From the NCBI RefSeq assembly GCF_008831285.2, contig NC_045138.2:12848571-12912570 (forward strand): a DNA stretch of 64,000 nt, given 5' to 3'. A program made the position numbers and the translations under genes. The notes beneath the pieces are model-generated. The model did not search any database, had not been told where the DNA came from, and was given only the letters and a program-made list of their open reading frames with translations. This DNA comes from Nymphaea colorata. Its lineage: Eukaryota; Streptophyta; Magnoliopsida; Nymphaeales; Nymphaeaceae. Shown in pieces: positions 42,748 to 57,800 of this stretch. The stretch's first letter is position 1; every line of letters starts with the position of its first letter.

Positions 42748-45700
42748 GTCCTACTCGCCCTGTGCCCTCTCGCACAGTCAGATGCCCTAGTCGTCCTATG
42801 CCCTTTCTCTCGCCTGTGCCCTCTCTCTCAATGGTCAGATTGCCTAGTCACTCGCCCTCACAGCGCCAAACATTAAATGCATAGCAGTAGAAGACGCCTT
42901 GCGAGGAAAAGACCAGGTCGGCATCATTCGGCTGCATCAAACGAAAATTGGGTAAGAAACACCAATGTTTTACATCTGCAAGTATTTCACCAAACCAGAA
43001 AACATATCTTCCCTTCCTAATGCCCATTGCATTAACCAAAGAATACTAATAAATTTTTTTGTTTTTTTTCTCCAAGGGGTGTATATTTCTTGAAGTCAGT
43101 TGATGCTGTAATTTAGTTGTTTTTGCATATTACAAACCCTGTATTTCAAAATATTCATGCCTAAAGGAATTAATAGTAGACTAATAAGGAAAAATCCATA
43201 GTAGACTAATAGGGAAAAATCCAGTCTAATCAGCTCAGAAAAGGGAAACCAGTTGCTATCAAAAGGTATTAAATGGAATCTCAAAGTACTTAAGACCTTC
43301 TCGTGAAAAACTGCAGAGGGATAGGCCCTCAACCTTTATTGCGAAGAAAATGAATATTTACAACATAAAATTTCAGTCCAATGAGGGGAAGATCACTTCC
43401 AAAACAAAAGACAACTAGGGTCCCAGTGTCATTGCCGAACCCTCCCTCTTTAAAACCAGAGTCACCGGAACTGATCAAAATCATGTAGCAGACCTCCATA
43501 GCAAGTTGCTTGCTAGACAGCGTTAATCTTTCAGAATTCTGTTGCATGTGCAGGAACCTATCAGCAGCAGGAACTATCCCTTGAATCACCCTATTCACCC
43601 AATGTTTCCACTATTGTGATCTGAGTTTGTTCCAATGGAATTTCGCTCAAGCACCTGTTAAGGACCCAGCTTTCTTATAACAGAAACCCATCTTTTGCCC
43701 AGCAACACACACCATACAAAAATTCACACGATTTCCTATGAACTAGACCAGCAAAGCGTCTGAGATTCCCATCCGCCCAGGAGGCAATATGAATATTGAA
43801 GCAAATATTGTCACCAAACATCCAATCATCTAGAGCAATGCCAAGGAGCAGCCAAACTTCAATATTCTTTTTGTCCATCCAAGACAAGTTAAGTTTCTGA
43901 TATTGCTCTTTGCAGACTTGCCACAAACCATTGACGTTGTTATGAGTCATTCTATCCTCTCTATGCCTTCTCGCATTTCTGAGCTGCCAAAGATACCAGA
44001 TCACCAAGTGATAGGTTGTTTTCCAAGGACAGACCATGGTTTCCTTCTAACTTTTGGCTTACACCACCATTTCAGCCCACATTTGACGTTCCTTGCTCTA
44101 GGCAATTGAAAACTCCAACAGTCCCTAGACATATTGCAATTGAAAAAAAGTTGCTCTTCATCTTCTATCGCCCTGTGACAGAGAACGCAGCAAGACAAAG
44201 TTGAATTCCAAGCCTTTGAAGCCTGACTTCTGACATGATTCTGCCCTCACACGCTATCTTGATTAACAAATCTCGAAAATGAACCTTACTGTCAAGCAAA
44301 TGATATTAGACAACCTGACCTTGCTCAAGCAGAAACCCAATTATTAAGGAAGAGACTCTGAGGGAGCTCAGAATAAGTTCAATAAGCTGTGTCCAGCCAT
44401 AATGATGTACGTCTTGGATAAAGCTCAGGTCAGTCACAGGCTACAAACTGCTGCATTTGCTGAATATGCAACACGCTGGGTCCAAACCGAACTCCTGCAT
44501 TCCTACCTTCAAGAAGCCTCTGAGGCCATTAAAAAACCCAACTATTAAGGAAGAGACTCTGAGGGAGCTCAGAATAAGTTCAATAAGCTGAGTCCAGCCA
44601 TAATGATGTATGGCTTGGATAAAGCTCAGGTCAGTCACAGGCTACAAACTGCTGCATTTGCTGAATATGCAACACGCTGGGTCCAAACCGAACTCATGTG
44701 CATTCCTACCTTCAAGAAGCCTCTGAGGCCATTGAAAAATGCAAACAAGTGCATCATGGTCTTATTAGAACACTCCAGTTGTCAGAACTTAGGTTAACAA
44801 TGAGTTCCAAGAGAATTAAGGTATAGTTTTGTCCCCTGGTGTGTATGTGTGTTTTTTTCTGCACTCCCGTGTGTTCTTTCTGCACTCTTACAAGATGGGA
44901 GTTGGAGTAAAGACCGTTTGGATACTTGCAGCCATGCCTGCAACATCAGAACACCACAAATTTCCAAAAAAAAACTTGGAGGAGAAACTAATCTTCTTGC
45001 CAAGCAGATGCTAATTCAAGTAAATTGAGATTAGAAATAGCATTCTTGCATGTGTGTGTGTGCATACATACATTTTTTTGGTTTTGTATTATTTATTAGT
45101 TTTTTGTACTTCTCCATTTTTTTTCCTGGTCAAATATGGCACTGACCTTAGTTGCAAGGTGCCAGGCAGTACCTAGGCAAAAAAGGCGCCTTTTTTTTTT
45201 CTTTGTTTAGTTATGTTACTCATCACATAATAAAATTATGTACTTACTGATTGAACTATAAGCTTCTATTCCAAGTAAAACTTGAAAAACTGTTCTGTTC
45301 TTTTCTAATTGAATGATTATACTTTGTAAGTAAAGCCAAAAAGTAAAACATGAAAAACTATTATGTTCTTGTTTACATGACAGATTAACAGTACACCAGC
45401 TTGGTTACATACTGGAAAACTGTGCTGTTCTGTTTTAGCTGATGCCTTGGTTTGATACACAAAAGAAAACATGTCATTCTTGTTTACATACTGGACAATG
45501 CTTGCATTTCTTATGGACTATTTCAGTTATCGACCTTATAGACTATTTCGTTTGAATCGTTTCAAACAAAAATCATATCAAATCAGTACATATAATATAC
45601 ATTACAAGTTTACAACAGATTGTACATATAACATATAATATACATAAAGCACACAAAACACCCTCACAAATGAGAAAATAAATCTGTTATCATGTTCCAA

Positions 45701-48700
45701 AAGTGAGGTCTGCACGTATTTCTCTGATTACTAGACATGCACTAAACAAGAGAAACTTGTGGTCTTTCTACCATAAACCTAGGTTTTAACATGGGTAAGA
45801 AGGCTGGCACAGGTTCTACAAAATATGTTTTAGAGCACGTAAGAAATATACAGAAATTCATTGGTTTTATAGAATATGTACTTAACGTATTGCTGAGTTG
45901 ATATAAAATATATAATTAACGTACAACAAACTGTACTTAAAAAACAGAAATTATATAATATAACTGCATATAATATAAGTATATATGGTATAACAATGTA
46001 TATTACAGAACTTCATTTGAAAGGAAGGTGACATTTCACCTTCCCATGAACTAGGCATATAGGGCTTAGTCCAGCCTAGGCACACCTAGGCACCAGTCTA
46101 ACACCCATCATCTAAGTGATGGGCTTAGGCGACAGGTGTGGACTCGTGACTAGGTGACGCTTAGGCATGGACTTGTCCATGCCTTAACAAGTAAGGCACT
46201 GACCATTGACTGAGCTAGTCATCAGCTAGTTCCGCTAGCTCCTCTGGCTGTTCATGGAGGGATTCCCACCATGGAAAAGTAAGTTTTTGCTAAGCTTTTG
46301 GCTCATGTTTAAATAAAAGTTTTTCTTTATACTTAAGTGCCTTTCTGCACTTGTTCTTTGCCTTTGCTCTGAGCAGTCTTCTCCATATTTGAAGAGTAAA
46401 TTAGACTACGTTAGTGGCCTGTTCTGGTGATTGATGAAGAGTTCCATGTCTAGATACTATAAAGTAGAAAACCCTGTCACAGCAATATTGCCTGTTTAAA
46501 GCTTTAAAATAAGTCATCAAACAAAGAAAAGTGTCAAGAAGAGAGAAATGCCTGTGGGCAGTATCAGGGTGGTCCAAACCAAGGCAACGCTCATTTATGA
46601 TCAACTCCTTATGCTGCTGTATTATTGCACCTGCCATGTCACCAGCATGGTAGAGAACCATAGCGAGATAGCTGCAAATTAAAAAGCAATTTTAAAGGAT
46701 TGTCAATGTAATACTGTTCAACAAAAAAAGAAGTTAATTCAACAAAAAAGAAAGATAAAAGGAAATGAGCTTCTGCCTAAAATATCAACATGCACTAGCT
46801 TTTTCCTCGACCAATTCACTGCTTACTAGAATTCAAAGTTTTGGTGCACATTGTAAAACTCTAGAAGGACCATGTTGCACCACCATGCGATCAAATTTTG
46901 GTAACACAAGCTTTAATATGCTTGCAAAGACAAACGGATTTGGTAGCTTGCAGATAGTAGGCACTTGAGCGCATGAGGTTGTGAAGGATTCATAGCTTAG
47001 GGCTCAAACTGTCACAGAACCCACACCAGACCATCTCATAATGCAAACATTGGGTGTTGTGGAAGTTTTCTACAATCATAGAGATTCAATTATTCACATG
47101 GATCTGAAGCCCATCAACCTAACATCAACTCAAATCTGGTATCTGTGACAATCAAGATACTGGATGGATGAATTAAAAGAATATCTAGTCACTTCAGTAC
47201 GTTAACAAATCAATTGCTATCTGTATAACTTTGCACAAAATACTGTTGGTTTCTAGCATTAACAACCCTTTTCAGGTACAATTTTTCTCCTCCTCAGGAT
47301 AATATAGGACATAACATAGAAGCAAAGCCATCTGAATATCATGTCTCCATATTCGAGACTACAATCAGGAACCACAACTAAATACTTAACGTCAAACTCA
47401 AGTTAAGAAATTACCAGCTTTTCGCCTCATTATATTTTTAAACATCGTAATCATATTTGTGTATACAAGCATGAAATACCTATAACCTGATTGCTTCTGA
47501 ACACATTTAGTTCATAAAAACCACTATTGCAAACAGTTTGTGGCCAAAATTCATGTGATTACCGGCAACAGTTAGCAACTTCTCGATGCATGGGACCAGT
47601 TACCTGCATTCATACTTATCAATATCAAATTACTTTGAGAACATTAATGTCAAAAGGAAAAAAGCAACAGGTTGAAAGGTCCTACTTGCTGAAGTATTGA
47701 GAAAGCTTCAGAAAACAATGAGTACGCTTCATTAAGCATGCCCTACAATGCCAGAGGATTAATATAAATTAGACTGGCAGTTTTGCAACCAAAAATCATT
47801 AAACAAGTCATTTTGAAACCTTGGTTTCTCTAGTACCTCAGCTAACCGGAGCTTTCCTGTTTCAATAAGATCTTTTGCTTCAATGCAGACAGGAACAGAA
47901 TGCTTCACAACAGGTTGAAGATCCAAAACATCTGATGTTTGAAAAGGACAAGTTGCATCAAGGTCATACTTTCTTGCAGCAATTGATATGCCCAGCTGTT
48001 TGTACATTAAAGAGTGGTATCAGATAAGGACGTTATCCCCAGCTACTATTGACTGCAGAAGCAACTAAACTAGCCAATATCAGACAGCAGTTGGGTTATT
48101 CTAACCCTACAAGCACTTCCAGAAAGGAAAATTAAGAACAATTGTTTTCCCTGAAACCAATATATCATCAAAGGAACCATCCGCTAAACACCAAATGAAA
48201 TGCTGGAAAAAATCTGAAATCAGCATTGCATGGAAAGACGGGGCACAAGATGGATCGAATCCTATAAAAACACAAAGATCACAATCCAAAAACAAAAATA
48301 CCAAAAGTTACCTTTTGGCACAGATTTCGGATGGTTGACACCTTTCGTACTTGTAATTTTGCATCGTCAGGTAAAGTGAACTACAATAACAGATTCTTCG
48401 CATCAACAAAATGAATTTTTAAAGAAAGGAAAATGAGCAGTGAATGAGATTTTTTTTAAGTACCTGATATTTGTGTTTTGCAAAATCCTCAATGCCAGAC
48501 CAAACGACTTCTGATGTGATATGAGCATATGCCACGTGATGCTTCAATGCCATTGCAGCATTAGATGAATTTCTCTGGCCTTTTACAGAATTTTGTGTAG
48601 GTTCTCGACTAACCTGTTCCAGGAGAGATTAGATACTAGAACAATTCAAAACCGAATTCAACTCTTAATTGCCAAAATCAGAAGACAGACTCAGGGACCT

Positions 48701-50544
48701 ACAAGGACCAGCCAGATTGAGCTAAGGCAGCTAGACCTAAACACACTTCAGAATTTCACATTTACGAGCAGTGTGTATGGGTATATACATACATACTGAC
48801 ATAAATGAATACATACATATGCATAAATATATACATATATATATATATATATAGCATACATACTTATACATAAATAATATATACACAGAGAGCTTCAAGT
48901 TTCAGAGGAAAAGAGAGAGAGGAGGAAGAATATACAGCAGAAAAAGTACATAGAGATGCAGGATACGAAACATTCAGAAATACATAATATATAGAATAAG
49001 TAAATAGACATACACCAACATATATATACATGGAACTTTAGTTTTATACTTTTGTAACTAAACATCAACCACCAGTCATTTTGGAATTTTAGTTTTTCTA
49101 GTATCAGCTAAATGCAGTTGTCCAGTTTCAATAACATCTTCCAGTTCCATGCAGACAGGAACATAAAGTTTGATAGGTTGAAGAACAAAACGTCTATGTT
49201 CCAATAAATAAACAGAATATATATATATATATACATGCACAAAAAAATCATATTTGATATTTTAGAAGGGTTTTTTTTTTTCTTAGAAAGGCCCATATCA
49301 GCAACTGGTTAGTCAATGACGGGTAGTGAATTAGTCAACTAAGTCGATTAGTCCCTCAAATGGGGTTACTGACATGGACATAGGGACTAGTCAATAGAAT
49401 GGTTCATGGCCCACTGGGCAACTAGTAGGACCTAGTTTAACAACTAAGGTTCAACTTGAGGTATTCTTGGTCTCACCCAGCAATTACCTGACCCAAGTAG
49501 TAGAGATACACTCAACTGATCAGAATTGGGATACAGATTCGCTATAACACAACCAAAATCCCAGGGAAGTGCAAGCTGACTGCCATGAGCCGTTAGACTG
49601 CTTGCCTTGGTCAAATGACTCAAATCAGCAGCCCAGCTACTTGGACCGCATGCACAAGTATTAGAATTGCACTTGGCTACTCCTGAGAAAGTTCCTTTCG
49701 TAATTTCATACAGGTAAGAAAAAAAGTAAAGTGATTTTTGACAAATTCACCACCAAGTAAAAAATTTTAAAAAATGTGCAACCAAATACTGCCAATTTTT
49801 TATGACCTAAATGATGTGCATCTTTTTGTCACCATAGATTTCCAAAAACAAACTTGGAATTTTTCTTTTCAAAAACAAGTGAGATAGACACCAAAAAGGT
49901 TAGGAGGCATTCCCTTGTTTTATTTTTTTTAATAGAATCTAAAATCAAGTTGGACAAATGCCCACTCGCCCCACCCTCAGCTAATCATGGTTCTGCAGCT
50001 GCCCATAAGTTCATGTGAGTTGGAATGAACTTACAAATACATAAACAAATAAGAAATACTTGGCTTCATGAATAGAAGTATATACTAGTGAACAGCATGT
50101 AACAAGGACACATAATGTCAGGTTTTCTCATCAACACACACACACAAATCTACCAGTAAGAAATGACAAATAATTTAGGACCTTGTGACATTGACTTGGC
50201 AGGGCACCACCTTCTTAACATGGCTGGGCACAGTCGCTATTTTAAAATGATAGCACTTTTTCAGCCTATTTCGGTATTCTTTGTTTTTTCATTTATATAT
50301 TATGAATAGGAATAGTGGATCTACTGTTTGTTTGCTTATATGTATATATATATATTAGCACTTTTTCAGCCTATTTCGGTATCTTTTGTTTTTTCATTTA
50401 TATATTATGAATAGGAATAGTGGATCTACTGTTTGTTTGCTTATATATATATATATATATTAGCACTTTTTCAGCCTATTTCGGTATCTTTTGTTTTTTC
50501 ATTTATATATTATGAATAGGAATAGTGGATCTACTGTTTGTTTG

Positions 50545-50586
<42 letters not shown>

Positions 50587-50669
50587 CACTTTTTCAGCCT
50601 ATTTCGGTATCTTTTGTTTTTTCATTTATATATTATGAATAGGAATAGTGGATCTACTGTTTGTTTGCT

Positions 50670-50728
<59 letters not shown>

Positions 50729-53449
50729 GCACACACACACATCCCTGCAATGCACACCCATGTGATATAAAATAGGACTAGTTAACCATTTCAACTGGTC
50801 CTACAAGTGCCAGTTTGCACCATTGGGTAGAATAATCTAACAACCCAGATTTGCATGTTTTGAAAATGAGATGGTTATCAGAAATTGGCCACTTACCATC
50901 CTCTTTCTGCCATTTTAAATGATATCTGGACTGTTGGATAAGGTAACACCACCAATTCAAGACATGATCAACCTGGATCAATTCCTAACCCTACCCTTAG
51001 CACACCTTCATAGACACCTTTTCCAACATTGAACACAGGCAAAGATATATCGCACTCACAAATGTGCAACAAAGAAATGAAAATGATTGAAAAGAGAGGC
51101 ATTTATCATGCACACCTTCCTAGCAGCCCTCGATCGCATGTTGCTGATATTATTCTTCACAGTCCTAGTAACATCATGTCCCAGAAAACAATTTAGGAAT
51201 TGTGACATTGTAAATCCAAGTTCATGGTCTTCACATTGCCTTAAGATATCCTGCCAAAGTGTGAAAAAAGGAGCATATTTTTCAACTTAGCACCAAAAAG
51301 GACTTTCAAGTCTTATTCAGGAACAAATTTGTTACTGTGGAACTTGAAAATGTAAGATCCATGGCAGCACATAATGAAGACTGGCATAACCACATACAGA
51401 TGCAGAATTTATTACACAGGATTTATTACGCAGGTGATGATGGAGATGCAGAAGTGAGCTTTCTCCAGATGGCATGTAATGGTTATAAGCACATATAGAT
51501 GACATCAAGAATACAGTCGATGACTAAAATTAACACAATATATGTCATACAGTTAGTGCTTTACTTGGAATCAGACTGGAATCAAATTATGCATATCCTC
51601 AAAGGTTAATCATGTTAAAAGCTTCACAAAAGTTGCCATATTCTCAAATCCATTTGACAAACTGATATAGGTATATAACATGTACCGCAAGTAACATTTT
51701 GTGACTAAAGCTAAGGTGTGCAAGGTAATCTTTCAGAGGATTGTTCTTCGGCAAGCATGTGGTGGTGATACCCACACAAGAATTATGTATATTTAAACCT
51801 CAAAGCATGAAAGTACCAAAAGCAGAGCAAAAAGTTCTATTCTCAAATTAATTTGATACAAGGATCTGAATACATAACCTATGCCAACAAGCGACAACTT
51901 TGTAGCCCACAAAGTAGAATCATCTAAAATCAGTGAACTACATACAAGTGAATATTTATTATTGATGCTCCTAAGCATCTGACAGAGTATGAGAAGTAAA
52001 GTATGCTTTCACAGACAAATAATATAAAAGAGACAGCTCTTTTGTCACCAAAGCATATATGAAACAGGATGGAATTTGGCAACACTTCACCTTAAGAATA
52101 TGCTTCGCAGACCGCACAATAATCTCAGTAACACATAGATCCCATATATGGGGCAAGTGTTTTGTCATCTTAGCTATCTGAAAATATCCCAAAACTCAAT
52201 CTGTTATAATACAGGATGAAAAATATCAATCATACACCAGAGAAAATTCACAAACTTCACCTTGCCAAGGTAACGAACATTTATTCCATGAGCATGCAAT
52301 GCTTCAGCTAATGTCTGTCCATCCATGGGGGAAACCTCAAGTGTGTTAAGGTCTTTTACAAACTTTGGGATCACAACATCTACAAGATACGAACCAGCTT
52401 TTTTCACTAAAGCCTCATCTGTAGCTATCTCCTGATTAAATGCAAAATTCATCAGGTTAATATAAACACTTCACTAGGAACACCCAAAAAATATCTGTGC
52501 GGCATATACCTCTTCACAACCAGCTAATGGGAATTCCGTTAGGACATTGGGGTTCAAAAGAATATCCTCACATGAACTAGCAGAAGTCGGTGCAGATTCA
52601 TTTGGTTGGGCTGTTTCACTTTCTTCTTTGGTCACATCCTTCACAGAAAAAAAGTACATGGTTAATGAAAATTTACAACAGAAGACTCTTTCAACTCTCC
52701 AAACTGAAAGAAACAAAATTGTCTTCCAATTTAGTAAGGCCATGCATCAAATCCAACAAGAACAGAAGAACAGAAACAGGAAGAAGATGCCGCCAAAATT
52801 AGCAACCATTAAAGAAAATGTTGTAACTAAGGTCATTAAGTTGAATAAAAGAACAGAAATTCAAAAGGCAAAAAAAGAAAAGGAGAGAAAATATCATCCA
52901 TTGAAGACAGTCAAGGAGCATTTCTGTACCACTTTTGCTGATTCACAACCACTAGCAGCATCTAAGTCTGGGGAATGTAATTCCATTTGGGTATTTACAT
53001 CATCTTTGATTTTACCGTTCAATCTCTCTGCAGCTTCAACCTTTCCAGATTAACAAATTCACAATTAGAAAAAATTAACTTGTGCTCCACCTTATTGCAA
53101 ATATGGCATCAAATGAACCATGCATGAGTACTACCTGACAGAAAGAAGAAACAAGTTCAGGCCTAAGAACACAAAACCTTGACCCTTCCCCAACGTAATT
53201 AGCATCCCGAGGAGTCACTCTCATCAAATCTAAAAGGTAGTGTCTGATCATTATTACAACAAAAAACATTCACAATTAGATAATAAAGAATTAGAATTAA
53301 CAGAACAAAATTAATTGCCTGCAAAAGTCTGTCATTTCCAACTTGGAAAATTGACAATAAAAACCTAAAATACTTGTAACTCTAAGGTGGCGTTTGGCAG
53401 CACCAGCATTAAAATCCTGGGATTTTAATCCTAGAATCAGGTGAATAGA

Positions 53450-53521
<72 letters not shown>

Positions 53522-54812
53522 CAAAAGAGAGCAAAACAATATCAAACAATTGAGAATTTTTTTGTTGCAGCAAGAAAAATGTAAGTAGCAAGAAATAAGG
53601 AAAATATATGAAAAAATTCAACATAAATGAATCATAGTTTCCATTTTATGGTTTTTATTCTCATAAATCTCTCTCATTTCCTCTTGTATACTAGAAAACC
53701 AATTGAATGACACAACCACTTGAAAACAACATTCATCGCATGTGTCTCCCTATTCAAGAGACGTGTTGGATCATATTGTCAATCAAGTATTCATTCTTCC
53801 CTTCTAGTAAGCAAGAATGTGGAAGAATGTCGCCGCCTGGACACACAATCTGCCAGGCCTGCCCCCAGCAGCTTCCTCCCTCCCTCCTCAACAACATCAA
53901 CTGCCCAGAATGCAATCAGGTTGCAAAGTTCCCCGCTCTGCTGCCAGCTTTCACCAGTGATGGCAGTTCATCTGGTTCTGTGATTAGGCTTACCCATGGT
54001 TTGAAGAAGATGGAGAAAGAAAGTTCCGTGAAGAGATGAAGAAGAGCAAGAGAGACAGAGCATGCAAGCTTAACAGGCAACGAAATTTTCCATGGATTTC
54101 AATCGCATCCCTCGAGGGTGGATTGAAATCCATGGAATGGTATCCCAGTTTCGTATCTAAATTCCAGGATTTTGTTCCAGCGTTTGCTGGGATCTGGATT
54201 TTTCGGAAAATAAGGAATCCAACTTGAAGAGTGGAATCCACGCACAACAAACACGCCCTAATAGGAGTTTTACTATATTAGATCAGATTAAGATGGACCT
54301 TTCCTTTGTACAACTCACTCAACAGCAAAATTTGATGCCTGATGCAGTGAAATTAATGTCAACAAAAAAAATGAGAGGCATAAAAATCTGCCAGACACAG
54401 ACTGAACAGCACTTGCCAAATGGTGGTGAAAATCGCATTAGGCATAAAAACCAGGTTAAGCTCTTGAAGGCTACCGAAATTTTTAACATGCTTAAGAGGT
54501 ATGATTTCAATGGTTAAAGTAGCTATGTCCACCAGCTCTTCAAAGAATAAAAAATGCTGGTGATTGAGCAATAAAAAACAACATACTGTAGGTGTTATTT
54601 TTTTAGGCGGCAGTTAATAGATTATGTTCCACACATTTAATCTTGTTCAGAAATGTGTGTTTTAGGCGGCAGTTAATCCAGTTTAAAAAGTGAGAGTGGT
54701 GAAGTGGACATCGGCAAAATTTGAAGAGTTAAGAAATTTGCAAGTTTGCTAAAATCAATGTGCAAATTTTAAAAAGCTAAGTTTATTTTGTTATACAGTA
54801 AAATATAAGGAG

Positions 54813-54848
<36 letters not shown>

Positions 54849-57800
54849 GGTACAATGAAGCTGTTTTTGGTTGCAACTATCGGCACATTCTTCCAAGGAA
54901 TGAGAAAACAGAGTTAAACGACATAGAAACTTAAGCTTCTTAAGAGTTGACATTTTGGATTAGGCCTGACCTCGACCTGATCCAAAATGTACCTGCTTGC
55001 CCAACAATACTCATGTCACGAAAATGGTGCATGAACATAGGTACACCTGACCAAGTCATGTAGCCATGTTGCATAGGTTTAATGGAAATTTGAGATTGCT
55101 TGGACTTCTCCAATGCATTGTCATTCTATCCCTGACCATGCATAGATCCTCTTCTCATCTTCCGACTCTCCATCATTCCTTACTTGCAAAAAAAAATTGT
55201 ACTCAAAAGAATAATGAAAAAAAAATCCATGACAGACCGTTCTAGTCCCTTCCCTTAATCTTGCTCTCTCATGCGCACTTTTGTGAGGAAGGGCTTTCTG
55301 ATTCCCAAACTTGTGCTAGAGGTTCACTAAAATCCGACAGTTTATCACTGAGTCTTTGAAAAGGGTAGATTTTTCTAGTGTCTATATGCCAGAATTAGCT
55401 TCTTGGAAAGGGTTTCCTCTCTCTCTCTCTCTCTTGCCCAATGAAGTTGTTCTAGATCACTACCATCAGCAGATTCTTCCAACTAAAGAGATAGAAAATA
55501 GGGTTCAACAATATAGACACTTGAGCTTCAGAAAGTTACTGTTCGGATCAGGCCTGACCTAGACCTGATCCAAATTATACCCGCTTAACCACCAACATGA
55601 ACAAGTTAACACTAAGCTACATTAGTTCACTAAGCAAGCACATTCCCATTGCATTGGCACAATTCAAAGATGCAAAAGGGAGCCAAACAACATTTCTGAA
55701 CATGATCAACTACCTGACCACAGTGACCCGGCAACTTCCGTTTTGAATACTAATTGCATATTTACTATGGGCTAATAAGAAGACAAAAAAACATCCAGTT
55801 AAAATGATAAAAGTAATAAGCATTGTATTGCCTCTAGAAGGTCGAATTAAATACCAAAAGCAAGAGAAATATGACAATGAAATAAAAGTTGAAAAAAATG
55901 AAAATATAAAATGAAAAAAAATCATGAAAAATTATGAAAAAATCGGATAAACTGATTGTCAATGATTTTTACAAAATATCAAGATTTTTCCTTTTTATTT
56001 TTTGTTAAGATTGCATTACTTTTCAAAAATATTGTGATATTTGTGGCTATGGTTTTGACAAAACTCAATTTAACAAAAGGCCTGACAAAGCTGCCTCCTC
56101 CCAGTTTTTCAAGCGCTTTGTGAAATTGAGTTTTTGACGAGCCACCCAAACACCAAAACCAATTATTAAAATCTATTTTAAAAAATCATTTTTTCGAAAA
56201 CATGGTTTTCACAAAACACCATTTTCAAACGGTGTCATCGAAACACTACCTTATCTTTTTTCATTAAAACTTTTTATCAACGCTAGTACTTTCTAACTTC
56301 ATATGTGCTGTCTTTACTCTTTAGTCATGATTTAGAATTGGACTTCAAAGAGTTTGCATTTGTAATAGAGTTCACCATTATTGCTTTAATATGTGTACTT
56401 TGTACATATAAAATAGTAAGGAGGCATTTGGATGACACCTAGAAACCAATTTCTGGAGATATAAAATGGTTTTGCTTCTAAAATGTCATTTCATGCACGT
56501 TTAAACCTTAGTCACAAGTCACAACTAATGTTTCAGAGTTTTAAACAGTGAGGTTTCCGTGTAATACGGCAAGCTTGAAAATACTGGAAAAAACGGGACA
56601 AAAAGCAGAAACAAGAAGACTACATGTCCAGTCTTTTTTAGTACTGCTTACCTCAAAAAATCCAAGGCAAATCTGCAAATCGACTGAAAAAACCAAAGCA
56701 AATCCTACCTGCACAGTGCGCAAGGACAGACCGCTGGAGATATGCTGGGTGCTGAAAAATGTACCCAGCCGTCGGAGGTTTTATGTGGCTGCCACTCGAC
56801 TAAAGCTGCGACCAACAAACGCATGTCGGTGTGACCCACCGGTAGGTCAGAAATGTCACCTAAATCGTGTCAAGTTGTTTTCCTCTCTGTCGATGAAATG
56901 TTTTTAACGTCATACGTTCTACAACTTGGTCATTTCTTTTACGAATCTACCATTTAAAATTTTTAAAAATTACAAGTGATGCTATCACCGGAAAAAAAAA
57001 TCTCGCTTGTAAAAAAGACGCAAAAAATCACGTTTTTTAAGTGTTTTTTTTTTTTACTGCTTTTTTGAAAAAAATGTGTTTTTTCCCCTTCTTTCAGTGA
57101 TTCATTTTCCCACTTTTTTTTTTGGAAAATAATGCATTTTTCATGACACTAGTTTGGACAATACAGGAAACGAGTTTTACAAAAACTTGAGTTTGGCAAA
57201 CCTGTTTTTTGGAAGGGAGTGAATAACCTGGCACCCACCAAGTTATTCACAAAAAAATGTGTTTTGGTCATATCACCGAAGCACACAACCCATGTCATAT
57301 AGATACAGGTCTAGGTGCCGGTACGGGCACCAGTACGCATATGGGTGCGAAGAACTTTGAAACTGAGAAATGGTCTAAATCTTTGTAGTGACAACCCAGC
57401 CAAACAGACCCACATACCTAGCTCATCAAATCCCAAACCACTTTGAAGGTGGGTAGCTGATTCTGGGGGCACAGTAAAAGGCTATCAACCACGACTATCG
57501 GTAGTACAGCAGATGAGTATTTAAACCTATGTCACATAGGTACAGTACATGCACATATGGGTACCAGGATGGGTACGAGTACAATGCACTTTCAAAAAAT
57601 TTGGGTACAAAGAGTAAGATTTTAATCAAATAAAACACTATAGAAAGTTCTATTAAAGACAACTTATAACTAAGTTGACTGAAAAATCGTTGGTCACCGG
57701 AATATCTCGTCGAAAAGCCCTACTGAATAGGTTCAAATTCAACTTCAATCAAACTACAAAGAATATGAAGAGTCCTTTAGTTTCTACTAAGGGCTCTTCA

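Larger units (their letters stand above)
53383..54262. mobile_element. Possible non-autonomous DNA element with central hairpin
   Basis: The left end (ggtggcgtttggcagcacc) and right end (caacaaacacgccc) look like weak inverted repeats of the common plant 'GGCGTTTGG' type. Inside lie a (TA)n tract and a 17-bp perfect inverted repeat at 54088-54104/54121-54137. Ends and target duplication are not certain. Confidence 0.35.

Noticed and set aside
49108-49200. Possible duplicated FMT exon near 49120 (echo of the exon at 47837-47995)
   Set aside because: Only a short stretch resembles it and the frame has no coherent protein; too weak to call.
50251-50725. Four repeated units with spacers as a CRISPR array
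   Set aside because: Units are ~105 bp and separated by TA runs, in an intron of a plant gene; a minisatellite.
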